The notes under the pieces were generated by a model that saw only the letters and a list, made by a program, of their open reading frames with translations, was not told where the DNA came from and did not search any database. The position numbers and the translations under genes were made by a program. A stretch of 15,644 bases of DNA from SIAJ01 sp036266155 (GTDB taxonomy: Bacteria; Planctomycetota; Planctomycetia; Gemmatales; Gemmataceae): the NCBI GenBank assembly GCA_036266155.1, contig DATANR010000227.1, positions 1 through 15,644 of the forward strand, given 5' to 3'. Shown here piece after piece: positions 1 through 7,152 of the stretch (positions are counted from its first letter, which is position 1; each line of letters starts with the position of its first letter).

Positions 1-2
1 CA

Positions 3-125
3 TACACCAAGCCGATGATCATCCGCCGCACCAATCGCTGGCTGCGGCGCAACGAGCTGGCGCGGTACTATCACCATCGCGCGCGTAACGCCATACCACC
101 ATTGAAGAACGAACAGCGACGGTAG
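3..125 (+). CDS. C-terminal fragment of an unidentified protein (cut by left window edge)
   Basis: The frame is open from the left edge and ends at TAG 123-125, giving 40 residues. They are rich in Arg and aromatic residues (RRTNRWLRRNELARYYHHRA) and therefore strongly basic. Codons ending in G or C dominate (for example cgc, ctg, atc, aac), as in the other real genes here, which is the main reason to believe it codes. Its stop directly abuts the stop of the minus-strand gene at 126, a tidy convergent arrangement that also supports both ends. I do not recognise the family from this tail alone. The two other plus-strand frames here hit stops early. Confidence 0.55.
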   Translation, partial: YTKPMIIRRTNRWLRRNELARYYHHRARNAIPPLKNEQRR

Positions 126-701
126 CTAGACAGTAGAAATAATCTCCTTGTCGTAAATACGCCAGCCGCCATCGAACACGACCCACCAGCGCTCGTAGCG
201 ATTGTTGACGCTGCCTTTCGCCCGCGCGATGTGCCGGACTTTGATCTCCGCTTCACGATCGGGAATCAACCACCGGGTATCCAGAATCTTGGTCTCGTCC
301 CAGATCTCATTTCTGGCGTTGTCGGCTTCGGTTTCCAGAATCCAGTTCTCGAGGTGCAACAACTCGTCCGGATTGTCCGGACCGATGCCGCGACGCGTCA
401 GCGCGCCGGGCCCATCGGCCTCCTTGGCAAAGCGCACGACGTCCCAGTGTCGTTGAGCGCCGGCCCCCTTCGCCTTCATGCATTTGCCATACTCAGCGAT
501 GAGTTCGGCAAAATCCTTGGAACCGGGGCCGGGATACGGATAGGTCGCGTTGGAGGCCGCGGGTCCGAACGGCCGCGGCTTCAGGATCACCGCGCGTACG
601 GCGAAGAAGATGCCGACGCCGATAGCCAGGAACAGCACGAGGCCGACGACGGCGATGCCGACGAGCAGACGCACCTGGGCATTCGAATTGGAATTGGGCA
701 T
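126..701 (-). CDS. Hypothetical membrane-anchored protein, 191 aa
   Basis: The protein has a short polar N-terminus, one long hydrophobic helix at about residues 11-36 (rich in V, L, I, G, F), and then a soluble domain of about 150 residues. This predicts a single-pass anchor with the domain probably outside the cytoplasm. The C-terminus has a cluster of aromatics, WWVVFDGGWRIYD at about residues 171-183. This vaguely resembles the last strands of NTF2/SnoaL-like folds, but that is a guess. It starts 7 nt after the stop of the upstream minus-strand gene (709-1137), so the two are probably co-transcribed. There is no convincing Shine-Dalgarno in the short gap, so translational coupling is plausible. 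Family unknown. Confidence 0.7.
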   Translation of the reverse strand: MPNSNSNAQVRLLVGIAVVGLVLFLAIGVGIFFAVRAVILKPRPFGPAASNATYPYPGPGSKDFAELIAEYGKCMKAKGAGAQRHWDVVRFAKEADGPGALTRRGIGPDNPDELLHLENWILETEADNARNEIWDETKILDTRWLIPDREAEIKVRHIARAKGSVNNRYERWWVVFDGGWRIYDKEIISTV

Positions 702-708
702 GGGCCGA

Positions 709-1137
709 TTACTCGTGACCTTTGGCGGTTGGATCGACCTTTCTCAGCCTGGTTGTCCGCTCAACTTCCTTGGGGTCGAGCCGCCACTTGGGGTTGTCCT
801 TCTTGTCGCGCACCAGTGCCAGTTCTTCAACGGTGACGTCGCCGCCGTAGCGGGCGAAGATGCGAATCTTGCCCTTGAGAGTCGCCTTGAGCGGATCGTC
901 AATCGCGACGGGCACAACGAAGCCGTTCTGCGGCTCGAATTGCAACGTTTTTAGGTAGGGCCACACTGCGTCGGGTCCCTGTCCACTATCGAGTCGATGG
1001 CCTTCGAGGACGACCTTGCCATCGATCAGGACTTCGAACTGTACCACACGCCCGGCCTGAGCCGACTGAGCGGAGAAGAGGCAGCAAAGGCTGGCGGCCA
1101 GGGGAACATACAACGGCTGGCGGGGAATGGACCGCAT
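709..1137 (-). CDS. Hypothetical exported protein with signal peptide, 142 aa
   Basis: The frame is open up to 1197, but I choose ATG 1135-1137. From there the protein begins MRSIPRQPLY, a basic head followed by a hydrophobic core and an AQA|G cleavage site at about residue 28, which is a classical Sec signal peptide. Starting at 1197 would put 20 unrelated residues in front of it. The mature part is about 114 residues and looks like a compact beta-rich domain (FEVLIDGKVV, KGKIRIFARYGG) ending in a charged tail (WRLDPKEVERTTRLRKVD). No catalytic motif is visible and I do not recognise the family. It is the promoter-proximal gene of a two-gene minus-strand unit with 126-701, both predicted to act at or outside the membrane. 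Confidence 0.65.
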   Translation of the reverse strand: MRSIPRQPLYVPLAASLCCLFSAQSAQAGRVVQFEVLIDGKVVLEGHRLDSGQGPDAVWPYLKTLQFEPQNGFVVPVAIDDPLKATLKGKIRIFARYGGDVTVEELALVRDKKDNPKWRLDPKEVERTTRLRKVDPTAKGHE

Positions 1138-1449
1138 CCGATCACCATGTATGGTGGGAAAGCTGTATCTGAACAGCGTAACGCCTGGCGCCGGCACTTG
1201 CCAAGGAAATTAGCGCACGACTACGGAAGCGACCGGCGCGATCGTCCAATTGGTGGGCGGCACCGACCCACACCCCCCTCCGTTTGAACTGCTGCCGTGC
1301 ATCACATTGCATTCCATCGCGCCTGCTCTCAAACTTTGCGCCCCTTGTTGTCGCGCTTTCTTCCAATTGGCAAATCGCTAGCCAGACGGTAAACTCCCAT
1401 TACCGCCGATTCGCCCACCCCGCCTGATTCCACATTGGCCGAGGCATTC
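1138..1449. other. Divergent intergenic region (312 bp)
   Basis: This lies between the start of the minus-strand pair and the start of the DUF1501 gene. No credible gene is present; short frames here lack coding character. It should hold promoters for both directions. I can propose one only for the plus strand (1367-1395). No strong hairpin or repeat is apparent. Confidence 0.5.
1367..1395 (+). promoter_or_regulatory. Possible housekeeping sigma-70 promoter for the DUF1501 operon
   Basis: TTGGCA at 1367-1372 (5 of 6 to the -35 consensus) is followed after 17 nt by TAAACT at 1390-1395 (4 of 6 to the -10 consensus). Transcription would start near 1402, about 48 nt before the proposed GTG start. 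This was found by eye; in a genome of this GC content such a match can occur by chance. Confidence 0.35.
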
Positions 1450-2796
1450 GTGCTCACGATCCGGGGTTCCGGTCACCGCTTTTGCGACGGCGTCACGCGC
1501 CGGCAGTTTCTGCGCGTCGGCGGGCTTGGACTCGCCGGGCTCACGCTTGCCGACCTGTATCGCATTGAAGCACGGGCCAACGTTCCGAGTCGCCGGCCGA
1601 AGTCGATCATCTATGTGGTACTCTCCGGCGGCCTGTCGCACATCGATAGCTGGGACCTGAAGCCAGATGCTCCCTCCGAGTTTCGCGGCGACTTCAAGCC
1701 TATGCGCACGAAGGTGCCGGGCATCGACATTTGCGAGCATTTCCCACGGCAGGCAGCCATGATGGACCGCCTCGCATTGGTGCGCGGCGTCCGCTCGGTC
1801 GAGAATGACCACTTCCTGAGCGAGGTCTACTCCGGCCTGTCGCGCACGTCAGGGCATCGACCTGCGTTCGGCTCCGTCGCGAGCCGGCTGCTCGGCGGCG
1901 ACAATCCGTTGCCCACTTATGTCAGCCTCGAGCGCGAATCCGGTGGGCAGTTCGACTTTCAAAAGCCGCGCTATGCCGGTGCCGCGCATGCACCCTTTCG
2001 ACCTTTCGGCGAAGCGGTCGATGATCTACAACCGGCCAAGGATTTGGATCAACTATCCGATCGCAAGCGGCTGTTGAACTCGTTCGACGCGATGCGTCGT
2101 GATCTCGATTCGGCAGGTGCTCTTGATGGAGCGGACCGCTTCAAGGCGCAAGCGCTCGATGTGCTCACGTCGCCGCGAGTGCGCGAGGCCTTTGATTTAA
2201 CGCGCGAATCGAATCGACTGCTCACCGCCTACGGCCACAAGGCCGGCTGGTTCTCGCATCAGGCGGACATCGACATCAAATACGAATGGGACGCCCGGCC
2301 GTTCATCCTTGCGCGCCGACTCGTCGAGGCCGGCGTCCGCGTGGTCACATTGAGCGTCGGCTCATGGGACCACCATAGTGGGGCGAAGCAGCAGATCTTC
2401 CAGTCGTACAAAATGGTGTTCCCGGTACTCGACCAAAGCATCTGCGCGCTCGTCGACGATCTGCACGCCCGTGGCCTGAGCGACGACGTGCTGGTCGTCG
2501 TGCTCGGCGAGTTCGGCCGCACGCCGAAGGTGAGCTACCCCGGCCCCGGCCGCGAGCACTGGGCCGACGCCGGGGCCATGCTGTTCGCGGGCGGCGGCCT
2601 CAAGATGGGCCAGGTCATCGGCGCAACCGACTCGCGGGCCGAGCGCAGCAAGAGTGGGACGATCAGCTTCCAGAACGTGGTGTCGACGCTCTACGGCGTC
2701 CTCGGCGTCGACCCGGCGGCAAGTCTCACCGACTTCAGCGGCCGCCCGCAGACGCTCCTCGACGACCGCCAACCGATCCGCGAACTGGTGGATTGA
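1450..2796 (+). CDS. DUF1501 domain-containing protein, Tat-exported
   Basis: DUF1501 proteins belong to the alkaline-phosphatase/sulfatase-like fold group and are expanded in Planctomycetota; their substrate is unknown. The frame opens with TTG at 1435, but I choose GTG 1450. It has GAGG at 1441-1444 with 5-nt spacing, and the product then begins (M)LTIRGSGHRFCDG, matching the usual N-terminus of this family. A twin-arginine export signal follows: TRRQFLRVGGLGLAGL, with RR at residues 17-18. Family landmarks are SGGLSHIDSWDLKPDAP near residue 59, GEFGRTP at 353-359, and the stretch after it, GREHWADAGAMLFAGGG. The length of 448 aa is normal. It is the first gene of a plus-strand operon; the next gene follows after a palindrome. 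DUF1501 genes more often accompany DUF1549/DUF1553 cytochromes, so the partner here is slightly unusual. Confidence 0.93.
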   Translation: MLTIRGSGHRFCDGVTRRQFLRVGGLGLAGLTLADLYRIEARANVPSRRPKSIIYVVLSGGLSHIDSWDLKPDAPSEFRGDFKPMRTKVPGIDICEHFPRQAAMMDRLALVRGVRSVENDHFLSEVYSGLSRTSGHRPAFGSVASRLLGGDNPLPTYVSLERESGGQFDFQKPRYAGAAHAPFRPFGEAVDDLQPAKDLDQLSDRKRLLNSFDAMRRDLDSAGALDGADRFKAQALDVLTSPRVREAFDLTRESNRLLTAYGHKAGWFSHQADIDIKYEWDARPFILARRLVEAGVRVVTLSVGSWDHHSGAKQQIFQSYKMVFPVLDQSICALVDDLHARGLSDDVLVVVLGEFGRTPKVSYPGPGREHWADAGAMLFAGGGLKMGQVIGATDSRAERSKSGTISFQNVVSTLYGVLGVDPAASLTDFSGRPQTLLDDRQPIRELVD

Positions 2797-2806
2797 ACAT
2801 AGAAGA

Positions 2807-2885
2807 TTCACCACAAAGATCACAAAGAAAACACAGAGATCAAATTCTGTTGATGCTTTGTGTTCTTTGTGACCTTTGTGGTGAA
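2807..2885. repeat. Large imperfect palindrome (REP/MITE-like hairpin A)
   Basis: The 12-nt arm TTCACCACAAAG (2807-2818) is exactly complementary to CTTTGTGGTGAA (2874-2885). After one mismatch a further 10 bp pair (2820-2829 with 2863-2872), then 3, 2 and 5 more pairs inward with small interruptions, closing on a 6-nt loop at 2844-2849. That is about 32 base pairs in all. The left arm is built of repeated CAC-purine units (CACAAAG, CACAAAG, CACAGAG). It is AT-richer than the flanking genes and fills the whole gap between the DUF1501 and cytochrome genes. Confidence 0.9.
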
Positions 2886-2898
2886 GTTCGAGGCTCGC

Positions 2899-5376
2899 AT
2901 GAAGCCGCTGATTCAAACGTTCGCGGTGTTTGTGTTCGCCACGGCTAGTAACGCCGCGGAGCCGACTGCGTTCGCCAAATCATTTCAAGCCTTCGCCGAC
3001 GAACATTGCATCGGCTGTCATGGGCCGGAAGCGCACAAGGCCGGCTTGCGGCTCGATACGTTGGCGGCCAATTTCGGCGACATGGACACGGCCGCGGCGT
3101 GGGTCAAGGTGCTCGATCGCGTGACGCGCCGCGAGATGCCGCCCAAGAACGCTGATCGCTTACCGGAGAAGGAAACCAAGGCGCTCCTCGCCGATCTGCG
3201 GTCACATTTGCATGACGCGTCGTTTGCCTGCCAGCGGACCGATGGCCGCGTCGTGTTGCGGCGACTCAATCGCACCGAGTACGAGACCACCCTCCGTGAC
3301 CTGCTCGGCACCGACGTCGATGTAAAGGACCTGCTGCCGGACGACAATGTCGCCGGTGGGTTCGACAATGTGAGTGCCGTTCTCGACGTTTCATCCGCAC
3401 ATCTGCTGCGCTATCAAGACGCGGCCGAGAAGGCGTTGCGTACCGTTATTCCGAATCGGCCACCGACGCCGATCAAGGATCGCCGCACTGGCCGCGACGT
3501 GGCCGAAAAGATGTCGACCTGGAAGGAACTGCTCAACAAGGTCGCGAAGCTCGACGGGGACACGCTCATCATGTACGTCCGCCCCTGGGGTCATGTGCCG
3601 TGCGCGACCGCGCCGGTCCCGCAGGCCGGCCGCTATCGCGTGAAAGTATCGGCCCAGGCGATCGGCACCGACGGCAAACCGCTGCCGATGATGTTCTCCG
3701 TTCGCGATGCCTATGGCCGCGACGACACTGACGTGCGTGTCGTCCGCGATGTGCCGGCCGACAAGCCGACGGAGTTCGAGGAGGTCATCGATTTGCACGC
3801 CCGCAAGCTGGTTGTCTTCTCTGGCTGGTCGTTGCCGGGCATGCGCAGCACGCCGATGCTCGGCAAGTCGCTTGACGGCTACACCGGCCCCGGCCTCGCC
3901 ATCCAATGGGTCGAGATCGAAGGCCCACTCGACCCGTGGCCGCCGGCCGGCTACGAACGTCTTTTCGCCGGCGTACCGCTCAAAGCCACGTCCGTCGTTC
4001 GCGCCGAAGCCGCCGGCCAGCCGGTCCCACCGCAGGCGAAGCGCACGCCGGACTCGTACATTTACGATCCGCTCGTGCCGGCGCCGGCCAAGCCGAAAGA
4101 AGGTGCCGAACGATTGATGCGTGCGTTCCTGCCCCTCGCCTTTCGCCGGCCCGCGAGCCCAGAGTTGCAGGACTACTATGTGAAGATGGTCCTCGCGGCA
4201 CTCGACAAGAAGATGCCGTTCGCGGAGGCGATGCTGCTCGGCTTCAAGGCCGCCCTCTGTTCGCCGCACTTCCTGTTCTTAACCGAAGCAATCGGCCCGT
4301 CGGCGAAGCTCGATGACTATGCCGTCGCGTCGCGGCTGTCGTATTTCCTCTGGTCGTCGATGCCGGACGCGGAGTTGCTGCAACTCGCGGCCAAGGGCGA
4401 GCTGACGAAGCCGGCCGTGCTCAAGGCGCAGACGGAGCGGCTGCTCAACGACCCGAAGGCCCAGCGCTTCACCGACAACTTCGCCGGCCAGTGGCTCGAC
4501 TTACGCAGCATCAACGCGACCTCGCCGGACCCGCAGATTTACAGCGAATTCGACGACTTCCTCTTCTGGTCGATGCCTCGTGAAACCCGGCTTTACTTCG
4601 AGGAGATCGTGCGCGGCGATCGCAGCGTGACGGAGTTCGTGCATTCCGATTGGACTTATCTGAATCAACGACTCGCGCAACACTACGGCATCGCGGACGT
4701 CGCCGGCGGTGAACTCCGCAAAGTCACGCTCCCCGCCACGAGCCATCGCGGCGGCGTGTTGACACAGGCGAGCATCCTCAAGGTGACGGCCGACGGCACG
4801 CGGACGTCGCCGGTGCTCCGCGGCAAATGGGTGCTCGACAAGATCCTCGGCCAGCCGCCGAACCCGCCGCCGCCGGACATCCCGGCGATCGAGCCCGACA
4901 TCCGCGGCGCGACGACGATTCGGCAACAGCTCGATAAACACCGCAACACGCCGGCCTGTGCCTCGTGCCACAAGCACATCGACCCGCCAGGCTTCGCCCT
5001 CGAATCGTTCGACGTCATCGGCGGCTGGCGCGACTTCTACCGCGGCACCCGCAACACGAAGGCCGGCACGGTCGAGCTGGCGAACTACCCCGGCCGCAAA
5101 ATCTACCGTGGCCTCGACGTCGAAAAAGGCGGCCAGACGCCCGACGGCAAACCGTTCGAGACGATCGACGACTACAAGACGATCCTGCTCGCGGACAAGG
5201 ACCAACTCGCCCGCAACCTGGCACGCAAGCTGATCGTCTACAGCACCGGGGCGGATATCCAGTTCGCGGATCGTGAAGTGGTCGAGGATTTGGTGGCGAA
5301 GTCAACCGAGCAGAAGTATGGGTTTCGGTCGCTGATTCACGGCGTGGTGCAGAGTCGGGTGTTCTTGAGCAAATGA
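2899..5376 (+). CDS. Planctomycete diheme cytochrome: DUF1587-DUF1595-DUF1592-DUF1588-DUF1585 protein
   Basis: An exported c-type cytochrome of the large planctomycete PSD/PSCyt family; the redox partner and substrate are unknown. The frame is open back to GTG 2860 inside the palindrome, but ATG 2899 is preferred: GAGG at 2890-2893 sits 5 nt upstream and the product begins with a signal peptide (MKPLIQTFAVFVFATASNAA). Domains in order: heme site CIGCH at residues 37-41; DUF1587 about 117-180 (RRLNRTEYETTLRDLLG); a beta-sandwich-like segment about 215-345; DUF1595 about 403-465 (LPLAFRRPASPELQDYY); DUF1592 about 471-600 (ASRLSYFLWSSMPDAEL); DUF1588 about 613-712, containing the second heme site CASCHKHIDPPGFALE from residue 687; DUF1585 about 745-822 (LARKLIVYSTGADIQF). 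The 825-aa length and full domain set suggest an intact gene. A palindrome borders it on each side. Confidence 0.95.
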   Translation: MKPLIQTFAVFVFATASNAAEPTAFAKSFQAFADEHCIGCHGPEAHKAGLRLDTLAANFGDMDTAAAWVKVLDRVTRREMPPKNADRLPEKETKALLADLRSHLHDASFACQRTDGRVVLRRLNRTEYETTLRDLLGTDVDVKDLLPDDNVAGGFDNVSAVLDVSSAHLLRYQDAAEKALRTVIPNRPPTPIKDRRTGRDVAEKMSTWKELLNKVAKLDGDTLIMYVRPWGHVPCATAPVPQAGRYRVKVSAQAIGTDGKPLPMMFSVRDAYGRDDTDVRVVRDVPADKPTEFEEVIDLHARKLVVFSGWSLPGMRSTPMLGKSLDGYTGPGLAIQWVEIEGPLDPWPPAGYERLFAGVPLKATSVVRAEAAGQPVPPQAKRTPDSYIYDPLVPAPAKPKEGAERLMRAFLPLAFRRPASPELQDYYVKMVLAALDKKMPFAEAMLLGFKAALCSPHFLFLTEAIGPSAKLDDYAVASRLSYFLWSSMPDAELLQLAAKGELTKPAVLKAQTERLLNDPKAQRFTDNFAGQWLDLRSINATSPDPQIYSEFDDFLFWSMPRETRLYFEEIVRGDRSVTEFVHSDWTYLNQRLAQHYGIADVAGGELRKVTLPATSHRGGVLTQASILKVTADGTRTSPVLRGKWVLDKILGQPPNPPPPDIPAIEPDIRGATTIRQQLDKHRNTPACASCHKHIDPPGFALESFDVIGGWRDFYRGTRNTKAGTVELANYPGRKIYRGLDVEKGGQTPDGKPFETIDDYKTILLADKDQLARNLARKLIVYSTGADIQFADREVVEDLVAKSTEQKYGFRSLIHGVVQSRVFLSK

Positions 5377-5382
5377 CAAAAG

Positions 5383-5469
5383 AACCACGGATCACACCGA
5401 AGACACGGATAAGACGAAAACAGATTATGTATTTTTGCTTGATCCGTGTCTTCGGTGTGATCCGTGGTT
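5383..5469. repeat. Perfect 28-bp inverted repeat (REP/MITE-like hairpin B)
   Basis: The arm at 5383-5410 (beginning AACCACGGATCACACC) is the exact reverse complement of 5442-5469 (ending GTGTGATCCGTGGTT). Three more pairs (5411-5413 with 5438-5440) form after a single bulged G at 5441, leaving a 24-nt AT-rich loop at 5414-5437. It starts 6 nt after the cytochrome stop codon and ends 6 nt before the DUF1552 ATG. Like hairpin A, the left arm is made of CAC-purine units. No T-run follows the right arm, so it is not a standard intrinsic terminator. Confidence 0.95.
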
Positions 5470-5475
5470 AAATTC

Positions 5476-6750
5476 ATGAGCCGTCGCATGCCCCTTCATC
5501 GTCGCACATTTCTGCGTAGCGCCGGCGTCTGCATCGGTCTGCCGCTGCTCGACGCCATGTTGCCGATCGGCCTGCGTGCCGAGCAGAAGGCTGCGGCGAT
5601 GCGCGCCAAGCGCATGATCCTCATCGGCCGGCCCCTTGGGATGCACACGGCGTACTTGTTCCCGGAGAAGGCGGGCCTGGACTATGAGCCGTCGCGCTAC
5701 TTGAAGCCGTTGGCGGGTCATCGCAAGGACTTCACCGTCTTCTCCGGCATGTCGCATCGCGGCTACAACGCGGGGCACGGGACGGAGGTCGCTCTGTTCA
5801 CGGGCGTGGCCCCCGAGGGCATGCGGCCCGGCGACGTGCGCAACACGATTTCGCTCGATCAGGAAGTGGCATCGCGGCTCGGCGGCGAGACGCGGTTCGC
5901 GTCGCTGCAACTCGGCGGCGGCGACCTGTCGTGGAATCGCAAGGGCGTGAAGGTCCCATCCGAAGCGTCCGCGAGCCGGGCGTTCAAGGCGCTCTTCATC
6001 GACGGCACGCCGGCCGAGGTCGCCCGCGAGATCGAGCGCCTGCGCACCGGGCAGAGCATTTTGGACGGCGTCCGCGAGCAGGTGAACGCCCTGGCCAAGA
6101 CGCTCGGCCCCGCCGATCGGCAACGGCTCGACCTGATGCAGACGTCGATCCGCGAGGCCGAGGACCGGCTCAATCAGGACCAGGCGTGGGTCAAGAAGCC
6201 GAAGCCCAAGGTGCCGGTCAAGCCGTTCACGGAAGACCACGTCTCCGATGCCAAGATGCTCGAGCGCGAGAAGCAATGGTACGACCTCGCGCATCTGGCC
6301 CTGATGACCGACTCGACGCGCTCGCTGGCCCTCTACCTCTGGTCGCACACGGAACGGCTGACCCTCGAAGGCGTAACGATCTCGCATCACGACGCGAGCC
6401 ATCACGGGCAGGACGATTCGAAGATCAAGCAGCTCGCAATCATCGAGGAAGCGGAAATGCGGCTCTTCGCCGAGTTCCTCGGCAATATGAAAGCAACCGA
6501 CGAAGGCGGCGTGCCGTTGCTCGACCGGACGGCCGTGCTGCACGCAAGCAACCTCGGCAACGCGTCGGCCCATACGAGTGACAACTTGCCGATCATCCTC
6601 GCCGGCGGCGGCTTCAAACACGCCGGCCACGTGGCGTTCGATCGCAAGGATAACAAGCCGCTGTCGAACCTGTTCGTGCGCATGCTGCAACAAATGGGCA
6701 TCGAGACGGATCGGTTTGGAAGCAGCACGGGCGTCTTGAGCGAGGTATAA
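5476..6750 (+). CDS. DUF1552 domain-containing protein, Tat-exported
   Basis: DUF1552 proteins regularly follow DUF1592/DUF1588 cytochromes in Planctomycetota and are thought to be exported partners; the reaction is unknown. The frame opens at GTG 5464 inside the palindrome, but ATG 5476 or ATG 5488 is more likely. From 5476 the product starts MSRRMPLHRRTFLRSAGVC, a twin-arginine signal with RR at residues 9-10. No Shine-Dalgarno precedes either ATG; the hairpin ends only 6 nt before 5476. Family landmarks include GRPLGMHTAYLFP, SGMSHRGYNAGHG, SLDQEVASRL, the TISHHDASHHG segment and the typical tail LSNLFVRMLQQMGIETDRFGSSTG. The 424-aa length is normal, so it appears intact. The missing ribosome site suggests coupling to, or control by, the upstream hairpin. 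Confidence 0.93.
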   Translation: MSRRMPLHRRTFLRSAGVCIGLPLLDAMLPIGLRAEQKAAAMRAKRMILIGRPLGMHTAYLFPEKAGLDYEPSRYLKPLAGHRKDFTVFSGMSHRGYNAGHGTEVALFTGVAPEGMRPGDVRNTISLDQEVASRLGGETRFASLQLGGGDLSWNRKGVKVPSEASASRAFKALFIDGTPAEVAREIERLRTGQSILDGVREQVNALAKTLGPADRQRLDLMQTSIREAEDRLNQDQAWVKKPKPKVPVKPFTEDHVSDAKMLEREKQWYDLAHLALMTDSTRSLALYLWSHTERLTLEGVTISHHDASHHGQDDSKIKQLAIIEEAEMRLFAEFLGNMKATDEGGVPLLDRTAVLHASNLGNASAHTSDNLPIILAGGGFKHAGHVAFDRKDNKPLSNLFVRMLQQMGIETDRFGSSTGVLSEV

Positions 6751-7131
6751 GTGCCGATGCCGGAGCCCGACGAATTTGACGACCCCTCGCTAACGCTTCC
6801 ACCGGACCAAGCTCCGACGTTCTGGAAGTCCATCCATTGGCGACTACGCTTGGGCGTGCTCGTTGTGATTCTGACTGGGATTACCTTTTTCTTTGGGTCC
6901 CTGTTCAACGCTCGATCGTTTGTGGAAATCCCGGCCATCACTATCGGCAGCATGGTCGGAGTAGCCGGTTTATGGGTGTTCAGTCGCGTGTTGTGGGCGT
7001 GGGTGGAATGGCCGTCGTCGTCTATCGTCTTGCGTGGGATCAAAGGCGTGATTCGGTTTCTCTTGTTCGACGCTGAGAGCGAAAGGCGAGCGACGGAGAC
7101 GCCAACGGACCAGGATGAGTCGATTGACTGA
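6751..7131 (+). CDS. Small two-helix membrane protein, 126 aa
   Basis: The GTG start at 6751 directly follows the DUF1552 stop (TAAGTG), with GAGG at 6742-6745 spaced 5 nt from it; this spacing matches the DUF1501 and cytochrome genes and favours GTG over the in-frame ATG at 6757. The N-terminal 30 residues are acidic and Pro-rich. Two hydrophobic segments follow at about 33-53 and 59-85. The C-terminus is acidic and hydrophilic (ERRATETPTDQDESID). This predicts a hairpin membrane protein with both ends on the same side, probably cytoplasmic. I do not recognise the family. Its position argues for translation coupled to DUF1552 and a role with the exported module, but that is inference. Codons ending in A/T are somewhat more common than in its neighbours. 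Confidence 0.7.
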   Translation: MPMPEPDEFDDPSLTLPPDQAPTFWKSIHWRLRLGVLVVILTGITFFFGSLFNARSFVEIPAITIGSMVGVAGLWVFSRVLWAWVEWPSSSIVLRGIKGVIRFLLFDAESERRATETPTDQDESID

Positions 7132-7152
7132 GTCTCGAGGAATTAGTATTTT

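Noticed and set aside
2860..2898. N-terminal extension of the cytochrome gene from GTG 2860
   Set aside because: The extra 13 residues come from the palindrome arm and would precede the signal peptide; GAGG-N5-ATG at 2899 is a better start.
2362..2916. 184-codon minus-strand frame starting beside palindrome A
   Set aside because: Its N-terminus is just the translated palindrome (HHKGHKEHK...) and the rest is antisense to DUF1501.
2807..5469. CRISPR array or composite transposon bounded by the two palindromes
   Set aside because: There are only two, mutually divergent, palindromes with no regular spacers and no transposase; the enclosed gene is an ordinary operon member.
5383..5475. Intrinsic terminator at hairpin B
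   Set aside because: No T-tract follows the right arm and the next gene starts 6 nt later; the stem is far longer than typical terminators.
5425..6693. 422-codon minus-strand open frame
   Set aside because: It is antisense to the DUF1552 gene, has no domain, and starts within a clear coding region on the other strand.
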